Below, piece after piece: positions 7,843 to 15,115 of a stretch of 16,041 nt of DNA (its first letter is position 1; each line of letters starts with the position of its first letter). Under the pieces are notes generated by a model. The model was not told the origin of the DNA. It saw only the letters and a list, made by a program, of their open reading frames with translations, and ran no database searches. The DNA lies in the NCBI GenBank assembly GCA_012515885.1, contig JAAYXN010000360.1, forward strand, positions 1 to 16,041. The letters are read 5' to 3'. The position numbers and the translations under genes were made by a program. Source of the stretch: Rhodococcus sp. (in: high G+C Gram-positive bacteria) (GTDB lineage Bacteria > Actinomycetota > Actinomycetes > Mycobacteriales > Mycobacteriaceae).

Positions 7843-8576
7843 AGGCCAGATTCCTTGGTACGCACCAAAATTGCGTTGCATTCAGGGCAGCGGACGACGA
7901 CGTCCGGTGCGGTGGCCTGGATGCGGGAGATCTCACCGCGATCAAGTTCGATACGGCACGCACCGCAGCGACGGGCCTGCAACAGGGCCGCACCGATGCC
8001 GCGTGATGCGCGCTGCTTCTCATACGCTTCGAGTAGGTCGGTCGGGAAGTTCACCACGAGCGCTTCCCGGTCTGCGGTGCGCGCGGCCACCGAGCTGTCG
8101 AGGTCCGCGAGCGCGTCGTCGCGGCGGCGACGGACGTCAATCAGCTCGTCCTCCACCTTCGACAGCTGCGCGCCAGCGTGGTCGTAATCGGCCTGGGAGG
8201 CCTCGCGTCGCTCCATGACCTCAAGCAGGTCGTCTTCGAGCAAGCCCTGACGGCGCTCCAAGCTGCTGAGTTCATGCTCAAGTTCGGTCAGCTGCTTGGC
8301 ACCGACGGTGCCGCCTTGCAGCAGATCACGGTCGCGCTGTTCGCGCTTGCGGACCGCGTCGACTTCACCTTCAAGTTTGCGGATATCGCGATCGAGGTCA
8401 TCGAGGATGATCTGCACCGCGACGGCAGCGTCTTTGCGGGTGTTGCGTTCAGTCTCAAGCCGGTCCACTTCTTGCTGCTCAGGCAAAGACGTGCGGCGAT
8501 GCGCCGTGCGCGCCAGCTCGGCGTCGAGGCCAGCGAGTTCGAGAAGCTTGGACTGCACCTGGGGTTCGACGTTCAC
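7839..8576 (-). CDS. Coiled-coil zinc-ribbon protein (CT398/Rv2229c-like)
   Basis: A 245-residue protein. Most of residues 10-190 is heptad-rich and charged, so a long antiparallel coiled coil is expected, with DRDLLQGGTVGAKQLTELEHELSSL split around the hairpin as in the family (key residues only). The C-terminus is a four-cysteine zinc ribbon: CGAC with Cys204 and Cys207, then CPEC with Cys230 and Cys233. Family members have been proposed to bind nucleic acid or to serve as adaptors, but the function is unsettled. GTG 8576 is chosen because AGGAG stands 10 nt upstream and the length equals that of the M. tuberculosis homologue as I remember it; a TTG at 8621 lacks a ribosome site. It overlaps the RNase HI fusion gene by 4 bp, so the two are translated together. 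Confidence 0.88.
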   Translation of the reverse strand: MNVEPQVQSKLLELAGLDAELARTAHRRTSLPEQQEVDRLETERNTRKDAAVAVQIILDDLDRDIRKLEGEVDAVRKREQRDRDLLQGGTVGAKQLTELEHELSSLERRQGLLEDDLLEVMERREASQADYDHAGAQLSKVEDELIDVRRRRDDALADLDSSVAARTADREALVVNFPTDLLEAYEKQRASRGIGAALLQARRCGACRIELDRGEISRIQATAPDVVVRCPECNAILVRTKESGL

Positions 8577-8594
8577 GCGTGTTGACTCCTGCTG

Positions 8595-8621
8595 TTGATA
8601 CGACTGCTCGTGTGTGGTCAA
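8595..8621 (-). promoter_or_regulatory. Weak promoter candidate ahead of the zinc-ribbon gene
   Basis: The 110 bp between the NIF3 stop and the zinc-ribbon start hold TTGACC (8621 to 8616) and TATCAA (8600 to 8595) on the minus strand, 15 bp apart, followed by the AGGAG ribosome site. The spacing is short, so this is only a candidate; readthrough from the NIF3 gene is equally possible. Confidence 0.3.
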
Positions 8622-8686
8622 CCGTACCCCGTGGCCGGGGTTGCTCTGCGCAGGTCACCGTGGGGCGCCTAGTGAGTGGGCCTGGC

Positions 8687-9817
8687 CTAATGCGCGCTGG
8701 TGGTCCACGGATCGGTGCGCAGCGTCGATACGCGCGTGGTCCATCCGGGTTGCGCGGCGAAGGCGGCGTCCATGATCGCGGCGGCCTGCGCGCACCACGG
8801 CCACTCGCTGGCCCAGTGCGCCACATCCACCAGGGCCGGTCCACCGCAACGCAGATGCTCGTCGGCGGGGTGGTGCCGCAGATCCGCGGTCACGTAGGCA
8901 TCGACACCGAGCCTGGTGACGGTTTCGAGGTACGAATCGCCTGCGCCGCCGCAGACCGCGACGGTGCGAACCGGGCGATCCGGGTCACCTGCCGAACGCA
9001 CGCCCCATTCCGTGGACGGCAGCCCTTGCGCGACGACCGCAGTGAATTCACGAAGGCTCAGCGTCTGCTCCAATTCGCCCACCCGTCCGAGGCCCTGAGT
9101 CGTCGGCAACGCGACGGGTTCGAAGATATCGAACGCCGGTTCCTCGTAGGGGTGCGCTGCACGCAGCGCCGCCAAGACGCGGCTCCGAAGTCGCTGCGGG
9201 GCAATGACCTCGATGCGCGCTTCGGTGACGCGTTCCAGATCGCCGACCTGCCCCAGAGTTGGTGTCGCTCCCGCGGTCGGAAGGAACTGGCCGGTGCCCA
9301 CAACCTGCCAACTGCACTCAGAGTAGTTGCCGATACTGCCTGCCCCTACGTCGAAAAGCGCCTGCTGCAGCGGCTGCACATCGGTCTCGGGAACGAGGAC
9401 CACCCACTTGTCGACGGCATCGGCCGTCTTCGGCGCGATTGGTCCGTGTACGCGCATCCCGATTGCGGCAGCCAACGCATCCGAAACTCCGGGGTCGGCG
9501 GAATCGGCGTTGGTGTGCGCGGTGAACAGTGCGCACCCGGCCTTGATGAGGCGGTGAATGAGCGCGCCTTTAGGCGTATCGGCGGCAACAGTGTCGACGC
9601 CACGCATCAGCAGCGGATGGTGGACCACTAGTAGGTCAGCGCCTGTCGCGATTGCGTCGTTGACAACGGCTTCGGTGGCGTCGACGGCGACGACAACGTT
9701 CGACACCTCATCGGCAGGATCGCCGCACACCAATCCAACGGAATCCCACGACTCCGCGAGCGCTGGCGGATACGCCTCGTCGAGAACGTCGATCACGTCA
9801 GAAAGTCGCACACTCAT
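8687..9817 (-). CDS. NIF3 family metal-binding protein (GTP cyclohydrolase I type 2 homologue) with inserted PII/CutA-like domain
   Basis: A 376-residue NIF3/YbgI-type protein. The N-terminal half opens MSVRLSDVIDVLDEAYPP and carries the dinuclear metal site VVHHPLLM (His66, His67) and AVDAT. The middle (about 135-240) is the insert found in long NIF3 proteins, recognised by YSECSWQVVGTGQFLP and AAHPYEEPAFDIF. The C-terminal half closes the metal site with CGGAGDSY and ADLRHHPADEH. NIF3 proteins form toroidal hexamers; the GTP cyclohydrolase label is a database inheritance and the true activity is unknown. The gene is first in a minus-strand series with the zinc-ribbon and RNase HI genes, as Rv2230c is in M. 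tuberculosis. cobC (Rv2231c), next to it there, is not present here. Confidence 0.92.
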   Translation of the reverse strand: MSVRLSDVIDVLDEAYPPALAESWDSVGLVCGDPADEVSNVVVAVDATEAVVNDAIATGADLLVVHHPLLMRGVDTVAADTPKGALIHRLIKAGCALFTAHTNADSADPGVSDALAAAIGMRVHGPIAPKTADAVDKWVVLVPETDVQPLQQALFDVGAGSIGNYSECSWQVVGTGQFLPTAGATPTLGQVGDLERVTEARIEVIAPQRLRSRVLAALRAAHPYEEPAFDIFEPVALPTTQGLGRVGELEQTLSLREFTAVVAQGLPSTEWGVRSAGDPDRPVRTVAVCGGAGDSYLETVTRLGVDAYVTADLRHHPADEHLRCGGPALVDVAHWASEWPWCAQAAAIMDAAFAAQPGWTTRVSTLRTDPWTTSAH

Positions 9818-9909
9818 ATCCCCACTCTCTCAGGCGCACCCACAAGGCACGACTGAACCCGTACGACAGGTGCACGGTGATGCCCCCGCGCAGAGATACA
9901 CGGATGCGA

Positions 9910-9915
9910 AATACT
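9910..9915 (+). promoter_or_regulatory. Possible -10 element for leaderless HAD gene
   Basis: AATACT is followed by 6 nt and GTG 9922. This spacing suggests a leaderless transcript and supports that start over the more upstream ones. No clear -35. Confidence 0.35.
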
Positions 9916-9921
9916 GAAATC

Positions 9922-10581
9922 GTGTCCCCGTCTTCTGCGCCCGTCCTACTTTTCGATCTCGATGGCACCCTCACCGATTCCGCACCGGGAATCATCGAGT
10001 GCTTCCGCAGCGCGCTGAACGATCTTGGTTTACCCGAACCCACCGCGCAGCAGCTTGAGATCGTTGTGGGTCCGCCGATGCTCGACACGATGAAAACACT
10101 GCTTCCCGACGAAAACAGTGCCCGCGAAGGCGTGCAGGCCTATATGCGCCACTACGAGGCAGGCGGTTGGGCCAACAACGCCGTCTTCGACGGCATCCCC
10201 ACAGTGCTCGACACCGCAACGAAGCGCGGCTACCGCCTCGCCGTCGCAACATCGAAGAACGAGCGCCTCGCCATCCGCATCCTGGAGCACTTCGATTTGG
10301 CGCACTATTTCGAATTTATCGGCGGCGCGAGCGACGACGGCACCCGGCGCGCGAAAGCAGACGTCATCGCCCACTCACTCGGCGCTTTGGGCATCACCCC
10401 GGGATCAGGCACACCCGAGATCACGATGATCGGGGACCGTGACCACGACATGCGCGGCGCTGCCACCTGGGGTCTTCGGGCCTTCTTTGCCTCGTGGGGG
10501 TACGGCGCACCCGCCGAATCCGCAGGCGCCGACGAAGTACTTGAATCCGTAGCGCAACTACAGGAGATAATCAGTGCATAA
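9922..10581 (+). CDS. HAD superfamily phosphatase, phosphoglycolate phosphatase-like
   Basis: A 219-residue HAD hydrolase. Motif I is LFDLDGT with nucleophile Asp12 and Asp14; the cap domain follows (IIECFRSAL to VFDGIP); motif II is VATSKNE; motif IV is MIGDRDHDMRGA, with Asp pairs for Mg2+. This is the Gph/PGP-type subfamily, so the substrate is a small phosphate ester; the exact one cannot be told. GTG 9922 gives the usual short lead before motif I and has a -10-like hexamer 6 nt upstream. Alternatives are ATG 9904 and GTG/ATG at 9877/9880, which would add up to 15 residues. It diverges from the NIF3 gene and overlaps ptpA by 8 bp. Rv2232 in M. tuberculosis is the equivalent. Confidence 0.88.
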   Translation: MSPSSAPVLLFDLDGTLTDSAPGIIECFRSALNDLGLPEPTAQQLEIVVGPPMLDTMKTLLPDENSAREGVQAYMRHYEAGGWANNAVFDGIPTVLDTATKRGYRLAVATSKNERLAIRILEHFDLAHYFEFIGGASDDGTRRAKADVIAHSLGALGITPGSGTPEITMIGDRDHDMRGAATWGLRAFFASWGYGAPAESAGADEVLESVAQLQEIISA

Positions 10582-11095
10582 CTCTTCTGGGCCTAACTCT
10601 TCTGGGTCTAGTTCATCTGCTGGTGCCCCTCTACATGTGACGTTCGTGTGCACCGGCAACATTTGCCGCTCCCCCATGGCCGAGAAAATTTTCCTCAAGC
10701 ACATTGAAGACGCGGGGCTTTCCGAACAGGTCCGCGTATCGAGCGCGGGAACCGACGGCTGGCATGCGGGCGACGAAGCCGATCCACGCACCAACGCTGT
10801 TCTGTGTGAACACGGCTATCCCACCGGGCACAGCGCCGCGAAAGTCAGCCGCGACCACCTCGACGCCGATCTCGTCGTCCCCCTCGATACCGGCCATGAC
10901 CGGATCCTTGCGCGTCTTGGCGTCCCCACCGAACGTCGACGTCTGCTGCGCAGCTTCGATCCAGAAACCGACTCCGATTCCGTCGCCGACCCCTACTACG
11001 GCCCCGACTCGGAATTCGAGACCGTGCGCGAACAGATCGAAGCTGCCGTCCCCGGGCTCATGGATTGGGTTAACGACGCCCTCGGACGCCGCTAG
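10574..11095 (+). CDS. ptpA: Low-molecular-weight protein-tyrosine phosphatase, PtpA-like
   Basis: A 173-residue LMW phosphatase. The P-loop is VCTGNICRSPMAE with nucleophile Cys26 and Arg32 (CX5R), the SSAGT block follows at 56-60, and the general acid is Asp139 in DPYYG, all in standard positions. The enzyme dephosphorylates phosphotyrosine; M. tuberculosis PtpA (Rv2234) is secreted and acts on host proteins, but nothing here shows secretion. The start is GTG 10574 with GGAG 9 nt upstream inside the HAD gene, overlapping that gene by 8 bp. The protein carries an N-terminal extension of about 17 residues, rich in Ser, Gly and Asn, encoded by a 15-bp tandem repeat; mycobacterial PtpA has only a few residues before its first strand. 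Confidence 0.93.
   Translation: MHNSSGPNSSGSSSSAGAPLHVTFVCTGNICRSPMAEKIFLKHIEDAGLSEQVRVSSAGTDGWHAGDEADPRTNAVLCEHGYPTGHSAAKVSRDHLDADLVVPLDTGHDRILARLGVPTERRRLLRSFDPETDSDSVADPYYGPDSEFETVREQIEAAVPGLMDWVNDALGRR
10580..10624 (+). repeat. Three 15-bp tandem units at the start of ptpA
   Basis: Units at 10580, 10595 and 10610; the first two differ at one base (AACTCTTCTGGGCCT against AACTCTTCTGGGTCT), the third is diverged. They encode Asn/Ser-Ser-Ser-Gly/Ala-type pentapeptides. Confidence 0.75.
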
Positions 11096-11107
11096 CAGCC
11101 GCGACCG

Positions 11108-11143
11108 TCCGCTCCGCTCACCATGCACTTCATCCGCTCCGCT
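11108..11143. repeat. 11-bp direct repeat ahead of the SURF1 gene
   Basis: TCCGCTCCGCT occurs at 11108-11118 and 11133-11143, 25 bp apart, just upstream of the candidate -10 of the SURF1 gene. It could be an operator or chance; nothing else supports a role. Confidence 0.3.
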
Positions 11144-11148
11144 ACGGT
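11143..11148 (+). promoter_or_regulatory. Possible -10 element for leaderless SURF1 gene
   Basis: TACGGT followed by GGACCC and then GTG 11155. The 6-nt distance and lack of a ribosome site suggest a leaderless mRNA. Confidence 0.45.
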
Positions 11149-11154
11149 GGACCC

Positions 11155-12042
11155 GTGCGAAGGCTGAAATTCCTCCTGCGTCCGAGCTGGATCGTGATGG
11201 CTCTGCTGGTGGCTGCTTTCGCGTTCCTCTGCTTTTCGATCTTGGCGCCGTGGCAGTTGGGGAAGAACACCAGCACCGAGCATCGCAATCAGTTGATTGC
11301 CGATTCCATTAACGCGGACCCGGTGCCCGTCGAGTCGCTGATCAGCAACAACACAATCAATCCGGACGATGAGTGGCGGCAGGTGACGCTGTCGGGGTCG
11401 TACGGGTTGGGCAGTGATGCGCTGGTCCGGTTGCGTTCTATCGATGGCCAGCCGTCGTATGAGGTGCTGACACCGTTTGCGCTCGATAACGGCCAGGTGG
11501 TGCTGGTTAATCGCGGCTATGTGCGTCCCATTGAGGGAACTCAGCCGCCGCCTATTGATCCTCCGCCGAGTGCTGAGGTGACGTTGAATGCGCGGGTTCG
11601 GGTTTCTGAGGGCGTGGTCGCGGGACGCGATCCGATGCTTGAGGGCGATTTGCCGCAGGTGTACACGATCAATCCTGCCCAGGTGGGCAGTGTCGTCAAT
11701 AACTTTGCGTTGGCGGATTTGTATGTGCAGTTGGAGCCGGATCAGCCGGGCGGTTTGGGTGTCATTCCCCTACCTCAGCTTGATGCGGGACCGTACCTGT
11801 CGTATGGGTTGCAGTGGTTGGCGTTCGGCATCATGGCTCCGCTGGGTCTCGGCTATTTCGTGTATGCCGAGTTGAAGGAGCGGCGCCGCGAGAAGGATGC
11901 CGCTAATGGTGTGGCGACGCCGAAGAAGCCGAAGTCGTCTGTTGATCGCGATCCCCGTGCCGCAGTTGCCCGCATGAATGCCGAGGCCGCCGCGAAGTCG
12001 CCTGAGGACAAACTCGCCGACCGCTACGGCAAACGTCGGTAG
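11155..12042 (+). CDS. SURF1 family cytochrome c oxidase assembly protein
   Basis: A 295-residue membrane protein. Helix one lies at about 12-30 and leads into APWQLGKN, the SURF1 hallmark (W at 33). The extracytoplasmic domain follows, with DEWRQVTLSG, VLTPFALDNGQVVLVNRGYV split over residues of the SURF1 core, and a second helix at about 216-237 in the YLSYGLQWLAFG block. A charged tail of about 54 residues, rich in Lys and Arg, is cytoplasmic. SURF1 proteins help insert haem a into subunit I of cytochrome c oxidase, so an aerobic respiratory chain with an aa3-type oxidase is expected. GTG 11155 is chosen for the -10-like hexamer just upstream. M. tuberculosis Rv2235 sits in the same place. 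The CRISPR leader begins directly after its stop. Confidence 0.93.
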   Translation: MRRLKFLLRPSWIVMALLVAAFAFLCFSILAPWQLGKNTSTEHRNQLIADSINADPVPVESLISNNTINPDDEWRQVTLSGSYGLGSDALVRLRSIDGQPSYEVLTPFALDNGQVVLVNRGYVRPIEGTQPPPIDPPPSAEVTLNARVRVSEGVVAGRDPMLEGDLPQVYTINPAQVGSVVNNFALADLYVQLEPDQPGGLGVIPLPQLDAGPYLSYGLQWLAFGIMAPLGLGYFVYAELKERRREKDAANGVATPKKPKSSVDRDPRAAVARMNAEAAAKSPEDKLADRYGKRR

Positions 12043-12125
12043 GACAGGGATTGTCTGCGGACAACTTTCCGACAGAAGTGAATCTAATTCGCGCTATTCT
12101 CTCCTAAAGCTGCTGGTCAATAAGT
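12043..12125 (+). promoter_or_regulatory. CRISPR leader
   Basis: These 83 bp between the SURF1 stop and the first repeat are poorer in G+C than their surroundings. They contain TATTCT at 12095-12100, a -10 candidate that would start transcription about 20 nt before repeat 1. A small inverted repeat TTGTC-TGCG-GACAA (12051-12064) could end SURF1 transcription or be part of the leader. The neighbouring repeats are identical to each other, and the opposite end of the array is degenerate, which places the leader here. Confidence 0.75.
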
Positions 12126-14779
12126 GTCTTCCCCGCGTATGCGGGGGTGAACCCCCACTCACTGAGCACGGTCATGAGACACCGCCGTCTTCCCCGCGTA
12201 TGCGGGGGTGAACCCCGACCGGACTTACACCGCGCAGATCGCGTACCGTCTTCCCCGCGTATGCGGGGGTGAACCCTCGGTAGACGACCCGGTCAATGCC
12301 TTATCGAGGTCTTCCCCGCGTATGCGGGGGTGAACCCCTCGGCACCGTTGGACCAGCCGTCCTTGTAGTGTCTTCCCCGCGTATGCGGGGGTGAACCCTG
12401 TGGGGGTGGGTGTGGGGGTGGTCTCGGTGGGTCTTCCCCGCGTATGCGGGGGTGAACCCCCCGTCGACGCTCAAATGTGGTGGACACCGAAGTCTTCCCC
12501 GCGTATGCGGGGGTGAACCCTCCGCCTCCCCCTTGGAGTTCAGGGCCGTTTAGTCTTCCCCGCGTATGCGGGGGTGAACCCAACCCTGAGGAGGAATCCA
12601 TCATGTCAAGCCAGTCTTCCCCGCGTATGCGGGGGTGAACCCATTTGGTGGGCTGCTTGCGCTAGTGCCTCCACGTCTTCCCCGCGTATGCGGGGGTGAA
12701 CCCGCGCCTCACTCGCCCGCGCCGAGGATCAACTCGTCTTCCCCGCGTATGCGGGGGTGAACCGACCACGAACACCCGGTCCAGCTTCGCGCGAGAGTCT
12801 TCCCCGCGTATGCGGGGGTGAACCCAATCCCAGACGGATACAGGTTCAACAGTTCGCGTCTTCCCCGCGTATGCGGGGGTGAACCTGAGCGAGTCAGTGT
12901 GCCGTCACTGCGGTAAGCGTCTTCCCCGCGTATGCGGGGGTGAACCGACCAGGCGACCAAATCGGCGAATCATCAAAAGGTCTTCCCCGCGTATGCGGGG
13001 GTGAGCCCAGGGACGCGTTCACTTCCCACTTGGTGATGTCGTCTTCCCCGCGTATGCGGGGGTGAGCCCCGAACAGCAGGCCGCGGAGGACTTCCTAGCG
13101 AGTCTTCCCCGCGTATGCGGGGGTGAGCCCAACGCCAGGGCTGCTGATGTGTCTTCCAGCGAGTCTTCCCCGCGTATGCGGGGGTGAGCCCAAAGCGTGC
13201 AGGCCAATGAATTTGCCCTCGGCGTCTTCCCCGCGTATGCGGGGGGTGAGCCCACGACCCGGATTCGACGGCCGCGCGAGACTTTGTCTTCCCCGCGTAT
13301 GCGGGGGTGAGCCCGGGCGGAACGGGCGGAAAACCGAGTGGAACAGGTCTTCCCCGCGTATGCGGGGGTGAGCCCTCGGCCGTCCCCTACCAGCCACTGT
13401 TCGGTGCGTCTTCCCCGCGTATGCGGGGGTGAGCCCCACCTACACGCAGGTTTTCGAGGGCGAACCAGGTCTTCCCCGCATATGCGGGGGTGAGCCCGCG
13501 ACAACGCCACGCTCGCCGGCGCCACGCAAGTCTTCCCCGCGTATGCGGGGGTGAGCCCCCGTTGTTTCCGCCGTGGGTGCAGGTCGGTCTGTCTTCCCCG
13601 CGTATGCGGGGGTGAGCCCACCGCAGGTGGCGCCGCCAAGTTCCTGCTCCGGTCTTCCCCGCGTATGCGGGGGTGAGCCCCTCAGCTGCGGCAGCCTTCC
13701 CGACAGTCAAGCGTCTTCCCCGCGTATGCGGGGGTGAGCCCTACCGCGAGACAAATCTTTCACCCAACCAGCCGTCTTCCCCGCGTATGCGGGGGTGAGC
13801 CCCTCCACGACGTCGTAGACGACGCGATCCGGGAGTCTTCCCCGCGTATGCGGGGGTGAGCCCTGAGCCGCAGTAACCAACCCGCCATTCGCGAAGTCTT
13901 CCCCGCGTATGCGGGGGTGAGCCCGGCCCGAACCTCACATCTTGTTTACCGGTGAGGTCTTCCCCGCGTATGCGGGGGTGAACCCGGTCGATCTGCAGGT
14001 GGCGTCGGTGTCGTGCCGTCTTCCCCGCGTATGCGGGGGTGAACCCGTCGTCGGACTCGACCCCTCGCTTACAGCGGCGTCTTCCCCGCGTACGCGGGGG
14101 TAAGCCATCAGGGTGCGAGCGCTCGTGTGCACGGTTGAGGTCTTCCCCGCGTAGGCGGGGGTAAGCCCCAGAATGCGGCCGCCGCTTTCCAGCTCCGCGC
14201 GTCTTCCCCGCGTACGCGGGGGTAAGCCCATCTGATCGTTACGCTTGGCGGCGGTGCGAGCGTCTTCCCCGCGTAGGCGGGGGTAAGCCCTGGGCTGGCA
14301 ATACCGCCACAGGCATCGGCGTGTCTTCCCTGCGTAGGCGGGGGTGAGCCCTTGGTCATTGCGTTGAGGTAGGCGGTCCATTGGTCTTCCCCGCGTATGC
14401 GGGGGTAAGCCCGCCTGAGGGTCGTTCACCAGCAGCGCGAACTCGTCTTCCCTGCGTATGCCGGGGTTAGCCCTGGGCAAACGCTTTCTCCTGTTCAGTG
14501 GTGAGGTCTTTCCCGCGTATGCGGGGGTGAACCCATTCACCCTTCGGAGCGTGGCAACGCGATCTTGTCTTCCCCGCGTATGCGGGGGTAAGCCCATCCG
14601 GCACTGTCACGAGCGTCCACATCGACTGTCTTCCCCGCGTACGCGGGGGTGAGCCCGTCGCTTTGAGTTCTTTGACCTGCTTCTTGAGGTCTTCCCCGCG
14701 TATGCGGGGGTGAGCCCAATTCGTCGGGTCATCGGATCGATGTCGAGATGTCTTCCCCGCGCATGCGGGGGGTGAGCCT
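12126..14779 (+). CRISPR. Type I-E-like CRISPR array, 44 repeats and 43 spacers
   Basis: A 28-29 bp repeat starting GTCTTCCCCGCG, with GTAT loop, GCGGGG stem and end GTGAACCC or GTGAGCCC, recurs every 61 bp (one interval of 62, owing to an extra G in repeat 19 at 13224). Spacers are 32 nt. The palindromic CCCCGC/GCGGGG core and the 8-nt 3' end match type I-E repeats as in E. coli, and give a plus-strand transcript with 5' handle GUGAACCC. Repeats 1-14 end GTGAACC, 15-30 GTGAGCC, 31-32 GTGAACC, and 33-44 are mixed. Notable variants: repeat 23 (13469) has CATATG, 34, 36 and 37 have TAGG in the loop, 39 (14445) has stem changes, and 44 (14750) has GCATGC and an extra G. The type is inferred from the repeat alone, since no cas gene is in view. 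Confidence 0.98.
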
Positions 14780-14836
14780 AGCGTGGAGGAGAAGGGCATC
14801 CTCGCCACCGTCGGGAAGGCTGCACGGAGCCACTAA
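14780..14836 (+). pseudogene. Possible 3' remnant of a foreign gene next to the last repeat
   Basis: Directly after repeat 44 a frame reads SVEEKGILATVGKAARSH and stops at TAA 14834-14836, then 33 bp lead to the next start with its ribosome site. It looks like the C-terminal end of a protein whose upstream part is missing. At 18 codons this may be chance; I give it because gene end plus spacer plus gene start is a normal phage or plasmid arrangement. Confidence 0.35.
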
Positions 14837-14869
14837 TACAAACGTGCAAAATTAGAACGGAGCAACACA

Positions 14870-15115
14870 ATGGGCATTATGAAGTCCTTCGGCACTGCCG
14901 GACTGGAGACCCGACAAGAATCCTTTCAAACCCGAGTGCGAAGCATTGACGGCAAGCTAGACAAACTCGTGATGACGCCGGAGTACTCAACTATGGGCGC
15001 ACCGCGAATTGGCGAAGCTATCCAGATCGGCAGCTCAGTTCACCGAATTGTGGACGTGATCTACACCCCGTTCGTCCGCAACGCTACTCAATCTCTAATT
15101 CTGGTGGTGCAGTAG
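14870..15115 (+). CDS. Orphan 81-residue protein between the two CRISPR arrays
   Basis: An intact frame from ATG 14870 with GGAG about 9 nt upstream. The product starts MGIMKSFGTAGLETRQ; the first 35 residues look helical and charged, and the rest (from about 40) alternates as beta strands, with IGEAIQIGSSVHRIVDV and a hydrophobic end LILVVQ. It has no signal peptide, no full membrane helix and no motif I know. Its base composition is less G+C-rich than the housekeeping genes to the left. It lies alone in the 501 bp between repeat 44 and the second array, so it was probably brought in with that segment. A phage or plasmid origin is a guess from context. The frame stays open for 30 codons after its TAG stop. 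Confidence 0.55.
   Translation: MGIMKSFGTAGLETRQESFQTRVRSIDGKLDKLVMTPEYSTMGAPRIGEAIQIGSSVHRIVDVIYTPFVRNATQSLILVVQ

Noticed and set aside
8579..9631. A 350-codon plus-strand frame opposite the NIF3 gene, and similar long ones at 7328-8218 and 2576-3214
   Set aside because: They are antisense to firmly identified genes, show no family pattern and arise from G+C-rich codon bias.
13151..13160. GTCTTCCAGC inside spacer 17, looking like the start of an extra repeat
   Set aside because: Only seven bases agree with the repeat, and the 61-bp period is unbroken around it.
12293..14808. Long minus-strand frames with repeating PPHTRGR and LTPAYAGKT blocks across the main array (for example 13019-13639 and 13935-14597), and a similar one at 15095-15571
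   Set aside because: They are translations of the CRISPR repeats; such frames are a well-known source of false protein entries.
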